From contig NZ_KV786241.1 of NCBI RefSeq assembly GCF_001806875.1, positions 87,318 to 151,317 on the forward strand: 64,000 bases of DNA, read 5' to 3'. This DNA comes from Corynebacterium sp. HMSC29G08 (GTDB lineage Bacteria; Actinomycetota; Actinomycetes; Mycobacteriales; Mycobacteriaceae). The translations under genes and the position numbers were made by a program. The notes beneath the pieces are model-generated. The model made no database searches, had not been told where the DNA came from, and saw only the letters and a list, made by a program, of their open reading frames with translations. This document shows, piece by piece, positions 35,560-44,251 of the stretch; within the stretch, counting starts at the first letter, position 1, and each line of letters begins with the position of its first letter.

Positions 35560-38061
35560 TTACACGCGTCCCGTCTGGGTGAGTTGGGAAGAGACCAACA
35601 AGGCAGTAGGCAAGACCGCGAACAGATCTGCAACGTCCGTGTCACCCGAATAAACCTTGCCGGTGAAGCGGTCCGTCCACTCGCCTTCAGGAAGGCGGAC
35701 AGTGGTCTCGCCCCAGCCACCGCGCGCCTCAAGGCCAAGTGGGGTGCGGGTGGCAAGGGCGATGACGCTGGGACCTGCGGCGTCGCCACGCGCAAGCCCG
35801 ATCAGGCAATCGTGGGCCTCGCCGACAGCGAAGACAGCCTGGTGGTCGCCTTCCGTAAACAACGCCGGGTACTCCAGGCGCAAGTGCAGGCCCTCGGTAG
35901 TGGTGAGCAGTTTCGCGCGGTCAGCTCCCCCGGGGCTGGTGATATCGCCTATAAACGCCGCCGCATCAAAGTCATCGCTTAAGCGGGCCTCGCGGTAGCT
36001 GGCGAGTATGGACGCACGCACGCCATAGTCCACAAACCGCCGGTTATCCGGATCAACCAGGGAGTAGTCGAAGCACTCCTGGCCCTGGTACGTATCAGCC
36101 ACACCGGCACCAGCCAGCTGCAGCGCCTTGCGTCCGAGCGAGACCACCACGCCACCGCGATGCAGATCAGCGGCAAGGCGTGCGATGTCCTCAGTCGCAG
36201 GTCCATCAATCAGCGCATCAATCCAAGCGACGATGGCGTGTTCATAGTCGTCCTCGCGGTCCAGCCAGGTGGTGTTCACACCGGCTTCACGTATCGCTTT
36301 CAGTGCGTACTCGTGCAGACGCATACGCAACGACTCGCTGATGGCGCCGTTGGTCGGCCACACACCCAAGACGTTTTGCAGCAAGAAATGGCCGGTGAAC
36401 GTATCAGGTGGTGGCACCAGTGCAAACACGTTACGTGTGAGCTCCGCAAAAGCGGCATCAACCTCAGAGATCTCCAGCATGCGGGCGCGGGTGTCCTCGC
36501 TGCGTTTAGTGTCGTGCGTGGTCAGCGAGGTCATCGCCTTCGGCCACAGGTGGGCACGCTCTTGTTGCAACAGGTGGAACTCCGCCGCACTCACCCCGAA
36601 TCGGCCCGGCGCGCCCCCGACCTCCTGGAGAGCCACAAGGCGGCTTGCACGGTAGTACAAGGTGTCTTCCACACCCTTGGCCATCACTGCGCCGCTGACT
36701 TGGGCGAAGCGTGTTTCTGCCTCGCCTCGGGCCAGCATGGCGGCGGAGATCAGGTTCAGGGCGTCTACACGATCAGGCTGGGCAACAGCCATCTCTGCGA
36801 TCACGGTGGACAGGATGCGCGACAGGGAGCGGTAGTCCGCGCGGTAGACCGGAATGGCAGACATCAGTTCCACGACGGTGTCTATGAGATCTTCCTCGCT
36901 GACGTCATTGCCTGCGGTGGAGAAGTTGTCGCGGCGTATCGCCCGCGCCAGCCTGCGAACCTCTGCGGCCAGCTCGTAGGTGGCTACGCGGCGCTTGAGT
37001 TGTGGTTCTGCGGCGTCAAGTGCGGCCTCGTCCCAGGTGGAGCCGGTGTGCTGCATGGCTAGCACGGACAGAGCGTCTTCAGCGTCTTGATTGACAAACA
37101 CGCCGTCGAGTTCACGCATGGCGTCATAACCCGTGGTGCCGTCGATCTTCAGACGAGGATCCAAAGGCTCGGTCACCTCAAGGATCTTCTCCACCACCAG
37201 CCAGCGGTCTGGGCCAATTAAGTCTCGTAGCCGGTTGAGGTACTCAAACGGATCCGCAAGGCCATCCGGGTGGTCCACACGCACGCCGTCAATGAGGTCT
37301 TCCGCGATCAGTTGGCGAAGAAGCCGGTGCGTGCGCTCGAAGACCAGCGGATCCTCCTGGCGTACACCAGCTAGGCCGTTGACGGAAAAGAAGCGACGAT
37401 AGGAGATCACCCCGTCGCGCCAGTACATCAGCTTGTAGGGTTGGCGCTGGTAGACGTCCAACGCGGCGTCGTCAAGCGAATCAAAGCTCCCTGGTGTAAC
37501 GGGGAAGTAGGAGTCGTAGTACTTCAGCACTACCTCGCCATCGGGGGCGGCGCCTTCAGGGAACGCCTCCGCGGGCAAGTGGACCAGCTCAAGCTTGTCC
37601 TCATCGCCCTCCTTGGCCAAAACCGGCATCCCCATCTTGCCGCCGGCGCCGTTGTCTTCATGCCAATCAATGTCGAAATAGCACTCAAACTCCGAATCCC
37701 GGCCGTGCTTCAGCACGTCCCAGAACCACTGGTTCATCCGCGGGTTTTCCACACCCAGGTGGTTCGGCACGATGTCCAGGATCAGTCCAAGGCCACTGTC
37801 GTGGGCGACGCGAGCCAGCTCGCGTAAACCCTCAATGCCACCGAGCTGTGGGTTCACCGTGGTGGGGTCAGTCACGTCATAATTGTGATTGGACTCAGGC
37901 ATCGCAGTGAAAATGGGGGAGAGGTAGATGTGAGACACCCCAAGATCGCGCAAATATGGCACTTGTTGGGCGGCTTCAGCAAAACCAAAGGTCCTGCCAT
38001 CTGGGTCCGCATGGGGACCACGAAGTTGCAGGCGGTACGTGGAAGTAATAGGCCGGCGCAT
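35560..38061 (-). CDS. treY: malto-oligosyltrehalose synthase
   Basis: An 833-residue GH13 enzyme that turns the reducing end of maltodextrins into a trehalosyl end by internal transglycosylation; TreZ then releases trehalose. The start STYRLQLR and ASHIYLSPI-type segment (GVSHIYLSP) are typical. GH13 motifs include LILDIVPNHLG, VRVDHPDGLADP and the long C-terminal insertions. The length is normal. TAGGGT lies 7 bases before the ATG. Trehalose is needed for the corynomycolate glycolipids as well as stress protection. Confidence 0.95.
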   Translation of the reverse strand: MRRPITSTYRLQLRGPHADPDGRTFGFAEAAQQVPYLRDLGVSHIYLSPIFTAMPESNHNYDVTDPTTVNPQLGGIEGLRELARVAHDSGLGLILDIVPNHLGVENPRMNQWFWDVLKHGRDSEFECYFDIDWHEDNGAGGKMGMPVLAKEGDEDKLELVHLPAEAFPEGAAPDGEVVLKYYDSYFPVTPGSFDSLDDAALDVYQRQPYKLMYWRDGVISYRRFFSVNGLAGVRQEDPLVFERTHRLLRQLIAEDLIDGVRVDHPDGLADPFEYLNRLRDLIGPDRWLVVEKILEVTEPLDPRLKIDGTTGYDAMRELDGVFVNQDAEDALSVLAMQHTGSTWDEAALDAAEPQLKRRVATYELAAEVRRLARAIRRDNFSTAGNDVSEEDLIDTVVELMSAIPVYRADYRSLSRILSTVIAEMAVAQPDRVDALNLISAAMLARGEAETRFAQVSGAVMAKGVEDTLYYRASRLVALQEVGGAPGRFGVSAAEFHLLQQERAHLWPKAMTSLTTHDTKRSEDTRARMLEISEVDAAFAELTRNVFALVPPPDTFTGHFLLQNVLGVWPTNGAISESLRMRLHEYALKAIREAGVNTTWLDREDDYEHAIVAWIDALIDGPATEDIARLAADLHRGGVVVSLGRKALQLAGAGVADTYQGQECFDYSLVDPDNRRFVDYGVRASILASYREARLSDDFDAAAFIGDITSPGGADRAKLLTTTEGLHLRLEYPALFTEGDHQAVFAVGEAHDCLIGLARGDAAGPSVIALATRTPLGLEARGGWGETTVRLPEGEWTDRFTGKVYSGDTDVADLFAVLPTALLVSSQLTQTGRV

Positions 38062-38068
38062 GTAGACA

Positions 38069-38074
38069 ACCCTA
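38069..38074 (-). promoter_or_regulatory. -10 element of treY (leaderless)
   Basis: TAGGGT on the minus strand, 7 bases before the treY ATG. Confidence 0.4.
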
Positions 38075-38093
38075 GCGCCGCAACGCCCATCGG

Positions 38094-38699
38094 CTACGCC
38101 AACGAAACGCGTGTGCGAGCAAGCAGCGGAAACCCGAGCGAGAACAACAACACACCCTCGGGCCCCAATGCGCGGACAACATCAAACTGATCCGCATCAA
38201 AGACAAACAGCTCACGCTGATCCCGTGAGAAGAACACCAGATCCTGCGTCGGGCTCAGGATCGAAGAAAAGTGTGCGTGCAGCATGCCAAACGTCAACGG
38301 GTGCGCACACCAGGCAGCGGCAGTATTCGCATCACCACGGACCTCCACGCCACGCGGGGCGTGGGAGCCCAGTATCACGGACGCGGGGCGGGAGAAAAAC
38401 TGCACACCGGAAGCCGTAACCGCCGTTGCCCGCAAGGATCGCGCAGCAGCATTCCACGCCTGGTGCGGGCTCAACCCCAGTTCACCAACCTCCTGGTGCG
38501 TCAGCACCTCACCGTTGGGCCCCTCGAAAGCACACACCAACCCAGGCGACAGGCTGACAAACGCCGTGGAAGCGTCAAAACCTGGAGTAAGCCACGCCTT
38601 GGCACCACCGGCTACAGATGGGTCGCGCCGGGCGAGGCGGGGGAAAAGCCGGTGGTTGATAGGGGATACGCAACGATGGTCTAAAAGTGTTGTCTGCAT
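38094..38699 (-). CDS. conserved-looking hypothetical protein
   Basis: A 201-residue protein I cannot place. It has no signal peptide; the composition is that of a soluble globular protein, with a final stretch VLLFSLGFPLLARTRVSLA that is hydrophobic. Codon use matches the neighbours. The ATG at 38699 has no ribosome site; a GTG at 38720 is an alternative. It lies between the exonuclease gene and treY on the same strand, 32 bases before treY. Confidence 0.6.
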   Translation of the reverse strand: MQTTLLDHRCVSPINHRLFPRLARRDPSVAGGAKAWLTPGFDASTAFVSLSPGLVCAFEGPNGEVLTHQEVGELGLSPHQAWNAAARSLRATAVTASGVQFFSRPASVILGSHAPRGVEVRGDANTAAAWCAHPLTFGMLHAHFSSILSPTQDLVFFSRDQRELFVFDADQFDVVRALGPEGVLLFSLGFPLLARTRVSLA

Positions 38700-38755
38700 A
38701 TGTATTAGACCGCGAAGCACCCGCCCCGGTTCCCTCGCGTCGGGAAAAACTTTTG

Positions 38756-40129
38756 CTACTCGTCGTAGCCAAGTGCCTCCAACAGCTCAGCGGCGGTCCA
38801 GATCTGGATCTCCTGGCCCTTTTCCTGCAGCTCACGGGCGCGTTTTTCCTTCGACGTCATCGTTGCCCACTCACCAGCAACCAAGATCGTGGTCTTCTTG
38901 GTCACGTTCTTACCCACCTGGCCGCCGTGCGCGGCGATGCCGGCCCACAACTCGCCCTTGTCAAAGGGCTCGAAGTCACCCGACAAGGTGACGTTCTCGC
39001 CGTACAACGGGGAGTTCGGGTCAGCTGTGGCATCCGGCTCCGGGATCATATCCGGGGTAGCCACCGCATCCCACGGCGCAGGCCGGCGCGTGCGCTTCGG
39101 GGCATTGGCAACGTTCTGGTTGTTGCCCTCAGGTTCAACTACGGCGTCCACCACCGCGGTCATCGAACCTTGCTTGGCAGCTTTTGCCTGAAGGGCCCTC
39201 GTTGCCCCAGATCGGTCCCGTAACACCGGCGTTACCCGGTCATGATCAATCGAGCCCAACGCAAACCCAGCGCCGTGGACAAAGCCCATGAGACTGCCCT
39301 CGTACCCGGCGCCCCGGGCAAGCCCGGTCAGGATACCAGCGCAGGCCGCGGCGTCAGCTGCCGCGTCGTGGTGATTATCCAACGCAACGTTGAAATGTTT
39401 GGCCAGGGTTGGCAGGCGGTGGTTTTGCACATCAAGCTTGGTGGCGCGCGAAAGCGCCAGCGTGCAGGCAAACATCACCCGCGGCACCGGCGTGTGCGAA
39501 GCCAAGCAGGCGTATCGCAGTGCCGAGGCGTCAAACTGGGCGTTATGCGCCACTATGGGAAGCTCACCAATAAACGCGGCGACATCCTCCATCAAGTCCC
39601 CGACTGCCGGGCAGTCAACGATATCCTCTGCAGTAATTCCGTGGATGGACACATTAAACGGATCGAAGGAGTCAAGGCCGGTAGGCGGGCGGCATTTCCA
39701 CGACACCCGCTCGACTTCCTCGCCGTCGATGACCTTCACCATGCCGATCTGGCAGATGGAACCCCACTGCTGGTTTGCGGTCTCCACGTCCAGGGCCACA
39801 AAGCTCAGCCCAGGAATGCCGGCTGCGCCATCAACCGCTGCAGCCTCAGGAGCCTCACCGCGACGAGCGGCTTCGATCAGCGCCACCAAAGCCTTCGGGC
39901 CCTCAGGATCGGTGGGGTAGAAGTGAAGGGTCAGCGCGCCGTCGGCAAGCTTCAGCTCCAAGGAGCTTGGTGACCATGAGTCACCTGCAAACTCAGTCAT
40001 GCCCGTGATCTCTGCAAGCGGAATGACACGATCAGCGGAATCGCCGCGCAGGGATGCCGCAAGCAGGGTCGGAGAAACCACCACCTCACGGTTAGTCACC
40101 ATCACCCGAGCACCGTGGACTGCAAACAT
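38756..40129 (-). CDS. DnaQ-like exonuclease with BRCT domain
   Basis: A 457-residue protein with three parts: an N-terminal PH-like region of about 95 residues, a DEDDh 3'-5' exonuclease domain (FVALDVETAN with D/E near 112-114; HNAQFDASAL; NHHDAAADA), and a C-terminal BRCT domain (from NVTLSGDFEPF to the end). The exonuclease resembles DNA polymerase III epsilon, while the BRCT suggests targeting to DNA repair complexes. It starts 7 bases after the glgX stop, preceded by GAGG. Confidence 0.9.
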   Translation of the reverse strand: MFAVHGARVMVTNREVVVSPTLLAASLRGDSADRVIPLAEITGMTEFAGDSWSPSSLELKLADGALTLHFYPTDPEGPKALVALIEAARRGEAPEAAAVDGAAGIPGLSFVALDVETANQQWGSICQIGMVKVIDGEEVERVSWKCRPPTGLDSFDPFNVSIHGITAEDIVDCPAVGDLMEDVAAFIGELPIVAHNAQFDASALRYACLASHTPVPRVMFACTLALSRATKLDVQNHRLPTLAKHFNVALDNHHDAAADAAACAGILTGLARGAGYEGSLMGFVHGAGFALGSIDHDRVTPVLRDRSGATRALQAKAAKQGSMTAVVDAVVEPEGNNQNVANAPKRTRRPAPWDAVATPDMIPEPDATADPNSPLYGENVTLSGDFEPFDKGELWAGIAAHGGQVGKNVTKKTTILVAGEWATMTSKEKRARELQEKGQEIQIWTAAELLEALGYDE

Positions 40130-40136
40130 GTTGTAT

Positions 40137-42314
40137 CTACCTCACCGGGGGTTCGACCTGTTTAAGCACCAGCGTGGCACGCGCCGGAACCACTACCGTA
40201 TCGCCTGCCGCCACAACCGTTTTTACCTCGGGGTACCCAAGCGGCTCAGTGGTGTCAATCAACATCTCCCACGTAGCGCCGAACTGCTGCGGCGGCACGG
40301 TGAAATCAATGTCCTCAAAGTGAGCGTTAAACAGCAGGGCAAACGAGTTATCGTTGACCTTGCGGCCTCGGCGATCCGCCTCTGTAATGGCATCACCGTT
40401 GAGGTAGACCATCAGCGCCTTGCCAAAAGCGAAATCCCAATCGCTTTGCTTCATCAGCTGTCCGTCCGGAGTCAGCCAGGCAATCTCACGATCCGGCACG
40501 TCCTCGCCCAACGCGCCACCGCTGAGAAAGCGGCGACGGCGAAACACCGGGTGCGCCTTACGGATGGCAATGAGGCGTTTGGTGAAATCGTGCAGCTCCT
40601 TGGATTCCTCCAACAGCTCCCAGTTCATCCACGCAATCTCATTGTCCTGGCAGTAGACGTTGTTGTTGCCATTCTGCGTGCGCGCAAACTCGTCACCGTG
40701 CGCAATCATCGGAGTGCCTTGGGAAAGCAACAGCGTGGTCAGGAAATTACGGCGCTGCTGTGCACGCAGCTGCAGCACCTCAGGATCATCCGTGGGGCCC
40801 TCCACACCACAGTTCCAGGAGCGGTTGTGGCTTTCACCATCACGGTTGTCCTCACCATTGGCCGCGTTGTGCTTTTCGTTGTAGCTGACCAAGTCATTGA
40901 GTGTGAAGCCGTCGTGTGCGGTGATGAAATTAATGGAGTGCGTTGGACGACGCCCATTGTGCTGGTAAAGGTCAGAAGACCCAGTCAAACGTGAAGCAAA
41001 CTCGCCCAGGGTGGAGTCTTCGCCGCGCCAGAAATCACGCATAGTGTCGCGGTACTTGCCGTTCCACTCGCTCCACAGTGCTGGAAAGTTGCCAACCTGG
41101 TAACCGTTCTCACCCACATCCCAGGGTTCCGCGATCAGCTTGACCTGGCTGACAATCGGATCTTGCTGGACAAGGTCAAAGAACGTGGCCAGGCGGTCCA
41201 CGTCAGAAAACTCACGCGCCAGGGTGGAAGCCAGATCGAAGCGGAACCCATCCACGTGCATCTCAGTGACCCAGTAACGCAGCGAATCCATGATCAGCTG
41301 TAGTGAATGTGGGTCGCGCACGTTCAGCGAGTTACCGGTACCGGTGTAGTCCATGTAGTGGAAGCGATCCCCGTCTACCAGGCGGTAGTAGGCCTCATTA
41401 TCAATGCCGCGAAACGCAATGGTTGGGCCCATATGGTTGCCCTCAGCGGTGTGGTTGTACACCACATCCAGGATCACCTCAATGCCGGCCTCGTGGTAGG
41501 CGCGCACCATATGCTTGAACTCTGCCACCGCATCGCCCGGCTTCTTGGAAGAAGCGTAGTGATTCTCCGGCGCGAAGAAGCCAAACGTGTTGTAGCCCCA
41601 GTAGTTGCGCAGGCCTAGGTCGCGCAAGCGATCGTCCTGAAGGAACTGGTGCACTGGGAGCAACTCGATTGCAGTTACGCCAAGATCCGTGAGGTATTCC
41701 ACCATCGCCGGGTGTGCCATGCCGGCGTAGGTGCCGCGCAGGTTCTCTGGAATCTCCGGATGCAGCTGCGTCATCCCCTTAACGTGGCATTCATAAATCA
41801 CGCTTTCCTCATCCGGGATGTTGGGGGAGCGGTCATCGCCCCAATCAAAGAATGGGTTGATCACCACAGACAGCATTGTGTGGCCCAGCGAGTCTTCCTC
41901 GTTGCGGCCAGCGCCCGGATTGTCTGCATGCACGTCATAGGAAAACAGTGAGGAGTGCTGGTCAAACTCACCATCAAACGCGCGCGCATACGGGTCAACC
42001 AACAGCTTGTTCGGGTCGCAGCGTTTGCCGTTTTCCGGGTCCCAGGGGCCGTGCACACGGTAGCCGTAGCGCTGGCCTGGGGAAACGCCAGGGAGGTAGG
42101 CGTGCCAGACGTGGTTATCTACCTCTTCTAATGGGACGCGGGTTTCGTGCATGTCCTGGTCGATCAGACACAGCTCAACTTTGGTGGCAACACTAGAAAA
42201 CAGTGCAAAGTTCGTGCCCGCCCCGTCATACGTCGAGCCCAGCGGGTACGCGGACCCTGGCCAGGTCTCCGGTGTTTCGGGCGAGCCGGAAGGCTGGTTG
42301 ATGGTTTCAGTCAT
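40137..42314 (-). CDS. glgX: glycogen debranching enzyme
   Basis: A 725-residue GH13 isoamylase-type enzyme that hydrolyses alpha-1,6 branches of phosphorylase-trimmed glycogen. An N-terminal CBM48-like domain (YPLGSTYDGAGTNFALFS region) precedes the catalytic barrel with VILDVVYNHTAEG, DGFRFDLAS, LIAEPWD and FITAHDGFTL. It supplies maltodextrins, the substrates of TreY/TreZ encoded nearby. The promoter element TATGAT lies 8 bases upstream, inside the last codons of the TetR gene. Confidence 0.95.
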   Translation of the reverse strand: MTETINQPSGSPETPETWPGSAYPLGSTYDGAGTNFALFSSVATKVELCLIDQDMHETRVPLEEVDNHVWHAYLPGVSPGQRYGYRVHGPWDPENGKRCDPNKLLVDPYARAFDGEFDQHSSLFSYDVHADNPGAGRNEEDSLGHTMLSVVINPFFDWGDDRSPNIPDEESVIYECHVKGMTQLHPEIPENLRGTYAGMAHPAMVEYLTDLGVTAIELLPVHQFLQDDRLRDLGLRNYWGYNTFGFFAPENHYASSKKPGDAVAEFKHMVRAYHEAGIEVILDVVYNHTAEGNHMGPTIAFRGIDNEAYYRLVDGDRFHYMDYTGTGNSLNVRDPHSLQLIMDSLRYWVTEMHVDGFRFDLASTLAREFSDVDRLATFFDLVQQDPIVSQVKLIAEPWDVGENGYQVGNFPALWSEWNGKYRDTMRDFWRGEDSTLGEFASRLTGSSDLYQHNGRRPTHSINFITAHDGFTLNDLVSYNEKHNAANGEDNRDGESHNRSWNCGVEGPTDDPEVLQLRAQQRRNFLTTLLLSQGTPMIAHGDEFARTQNGNNNVYCQDNEIAWMNWELLEESKELHDFTKRLIAIRKAHPVFRRRRFLSGGALGEDVPDREIAWLTPDGQLMKQSDWDFAFGKALMVYLNGDAITEADRRGRKVNDNSFALLFNAHFEDIDFTVPPQQFGATWEMLIDTTEPLGYPEVKTVVAAGDTVVVPARATLVLKQVEPPVR

Positions 42315-42322
42315 GTCGGTCG

Positions 42323-42328
42323 ATCATA
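42323..42328 (-). promoter_or_regulatory. -10 element of glgX (leaderless)
   Basis: TATGAT on the minus strand, 8 bases before the glgX ATG, overlapping the 3' end of the TetR gene. Confidence 0.5.
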
Positions 42329-42872
42329 CGCCCGGCGAGCACAAGCCGTTGAGCAGCAGTCGAACAGCCGTTGCATGATCGTGCTCACTGCGGGCGGCTG
42401 ACCTACCCGTCAGCTCTGCAAGCTGGGCTCCCGACTGTTCCACGGCGGCTGCTCCCAGGGTCATGTGTAGCAGTCCGCTCGCCGCGGCGCGCTTGTTGCT
42501 TATCGACGCCACGTCGCCCACCCTTGCCTCAACCACCTCTTCAAAACGCTGCGTCAGTGCCGTGCCGAGGGAAGCCTCCGGATAGCCGAGGGCGGTGACG
42601 ACAACCTCAGCCCCGTCCCGAATGTCCAGTGCACATGAATAAAGCTGGGCGCACAATGCTTCAGGGTCGTCCGTTCCGGAAGCCAAAACCGGGGCAACAA
42701 TTGCCTCTGCCAAGGAAGCGATGAGTGCCTGTTTGTTGGCAATGTGCCAGTACAACGCGCCAGGGGCGACGCCAAGGGAAGTGGCAACGCGGCGCATGGT
42801 GACATCCGCCAGCCCGTATTGGCGCAGAATGTCAAGCGCCGCTTCGGTGATTGATGCGCCGGTGAGTTGCAT
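42324..42872 (-). CDS. TetR-family transcriptional regulator
   Basis: A 182-residue repressor-type protein. The N-terminal helix-turn-helix (ITEAALDILRQYG through ALYWHIANKQALI, residues 7-50) is typical TetR/AcrR; the C-terminal ligand domain is not specific enough to name an inducer. It ends 9 bases before glgX and may regulate itself and glgX, or the unrelated divergent lipoprotein. TACAGT lies 8 bases before the ATG; GTGAG/CTCAC repeats around the start may include its operator. Confidence 0.88.
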   Translation of the reverse strand: MQLTGASITEAALDILRQYGLADVTMRRVATSLGVAPGALYWHIANKQALIASLAEAIVAPVLASGTDDPEALCAQLYSCALDIRDGAEVVVTALGYPEASLGTALTQRFEEVVEARVGDVASISNKRAAASGLLHMTLGAAAVEQSGAQLAELTGRSAARSEHDHATAVRLLLNGLCSPGV

Positions 42873-42880
42873 AGTTGCTC

Positions 42881-42886
42881 ACTGTA
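42881..42886 (-). promoter_or_regulatory. -10 element of the TetR gene (leaderless)
   Basis: TACAGT on the minus strand, 8 bases before the ATG at 42872. Confidence 0.4.
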
Positions 42887-42976
42887 CTCACAGAAAGGAT
42901 TCAGAGGGCTTACAAGGCTGTTGGACAATAAGCCCAGCTTGACGCTGTTAGAATCGGTCGGAGAATATTTCACTGG

Positions 42977-43002
42977 ATGTAGTCCATGTAGTCATGTAGT
43001 CC
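42977..43002. repeat. three tandem ATGTAGTC(C) repeats
   Basis: ATGTAGTCC, ATGTAGTC and ATGTAGTCC in tandem in the leader of the lipoprotein gene, ending 11 bases before GAGGAG. A candidate binding site or slippage tract. Confidence 0.7.
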
Positions 43003-43025
43003 ATTTTTGAGGAGAGATTAGTTCC

Positions 43026-43763
43026 GTGACGCTTCCCTTAGCTTCGAAGAAGTCTGTCGCAGTGGCCGCCGCAGCAGTCGTATTGTCCTGCACGCTAACC
43101 GCGTGTGGATCTGATTCTGAAACCACCGCGGGTGGGGGTCTTTCCACCGCAGCTACCGCGCCAGGGGCTGCCAATGCGACGGACGCCAGCGTTGCTGAAG
43201 GGCCGTCGGCAGAGAATGAAACGTCGAAGTCCTCTGAGGCGAAGCCAACCACCAGTGCGGGGAAGAAGGACCGTAATGGTGAGAAGAAGGATGAAGGCAA
43301 TCACGGAGACCAAGCGATTCCGACGCTGATCAACCCGCTTGAGGATGGCCTTGAGGAGCCGACGTTTGAGCCGCTTGCAGGTGGCCGCGAAGGCACTGAC
43401 GCAGAGCGCAGGGAGATGCAAGAGGTGGTGACCAAGATTGGTAATCCGGAATCCTTTGCTAAATGGAGCAGGGTGATCATAGAAAACTCTTGCGCTGCTG
43501 TTCGTGAGCCCGCGATGGAGGAGCTTGAGCGTCAGGGTGTGACCTTGGATATGATGGAGGAAATTTCGGCTCAGCAGGAGGCGCTTGCAAAGTCGAATGG
43601 GGAACCCCTTGACCTGCCGCGCTCTGAGGTCAGTGTGTCCGACGTCCGTGTTGAAGGGGATCGTGCATCCGCCACTGTGCACAGCAAGACCAACGCCGGT
43701 GAGAACGAAAGCGTGATGCTGTTTGCTAAGGAAGATGGCAAGTGGAAGGTGTGTACGAACTAA
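43026..43763 (+). CDS. putative lipoprotein
   Basis: A 245-residue predicted lipoprotein: signal peptide ending LTAC (Cys27), a long disordered Ser/Thr/Ala/Lys/Glu linker to about residue 100, and a folded part of 140 residues with EFSKWSRV-like (PESFAKWSRVI) and a C-terminal ASATVHSKTN...DGKWKVC that looks like an NTF2-like or SnoaL-type fold. A disulfide between the C in ENSCAAV and the last Cys is possible. GAGGAGAG lies upstream of the GTG. It overlaps the next gene by 22 bases. Confidence 0.8.
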   Translation: MTLPLASKKSVAVAAAAVVLSCTLTACGSDSETTAGGGLSTAATAPGAANATDASVAEGPSAENETSKSSEAKPTTSAGKKDRNGEKKDEGNHGDQAIPTLINPLEDGLEEPTFEPLAGGREGTDAERREMQEVVTKIGNPESFAKWSRVIIENSCAAVREPAMEELERQGVTLDMMEEISAQQEALAKSNGEPLDLPRSEVSVSDVRVEGDRASATVHSKTNAGENESVMLFAKEDGKWKVCTN

Positions 43764-44251
43764 GTCGGCCTTCGAGCGCACGCAGGCTGCGTATTGACCC
43801 TGCTGTTGGTAGTGTCGCAGGGCTTCTGCTTGCGGGGCTTGGGATTGGTGTAGTCGGCGGGCTTGCATGGGGAATGCTTCGCCCGACCCTGGTTATTGAC
43901 GCCGCTGGCGCTGTCGATGAGATGGCAAGCGACCCGAACGCCATATTTGCCACTGTTGGTTGGCTCAGCGTCACTGCTGCCGTTATCGGCGTGGTGCTGG
44001 CCACCGTCGCGTGGTACCAACGAAGACGCGTCGGCTACCTGCTGTGGCTGATTGCCGTTGCCGTGGCGGCCACGTTCACCGTGATTGCTGTCGGCGACAC
44101 GGTGGCACTCATGCAGCACCGTGGTGACCCCACACGGATCGCACCACCCCTGGCCACGCCAGCCGTGTGGGTAGTGGCACCGTTTGTTGCGGCAACGATC
44201 TACTGGCTGCGAAACGTTATGGCGTACTTGGCGGCCACTGAACGTACGTAG
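43742..44251 (+). CDS. four-helix membrane protein, perhaps DUF2567-like
   Basis: A 169-residue integral membrane protein with four hydrophobic segments (about 24-46, 68-90, 97-116, 139-160). The GMLRPTLVI-AAGAV loop after helix 1 recalls actinobacterial DUF2567 proteins, but I am not certain. The GTG at 43742, inside the lipoprotein gene, has GGAAG 7 bases upstream; GTG at 43751 is an alternative. Its 3' end overlaps the convergent YbjN-like gene by 35 bases. Confidence 0.75.
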   Translation: MEGVYELSRPSSARRLRIDPAVGSVAGLLLAGLGIGVVGGLAWGMLRPTLVIDAAGAVDEMASDPNAIFATVGWLSVTAAVIGVVLATVAWYQRRRVGYLLWLIAVAVAATFTVIAVGDTVALMQHRGDPTRIAPPLATPAVWVVAPFVAATIYWLRNVMAYLAATERT

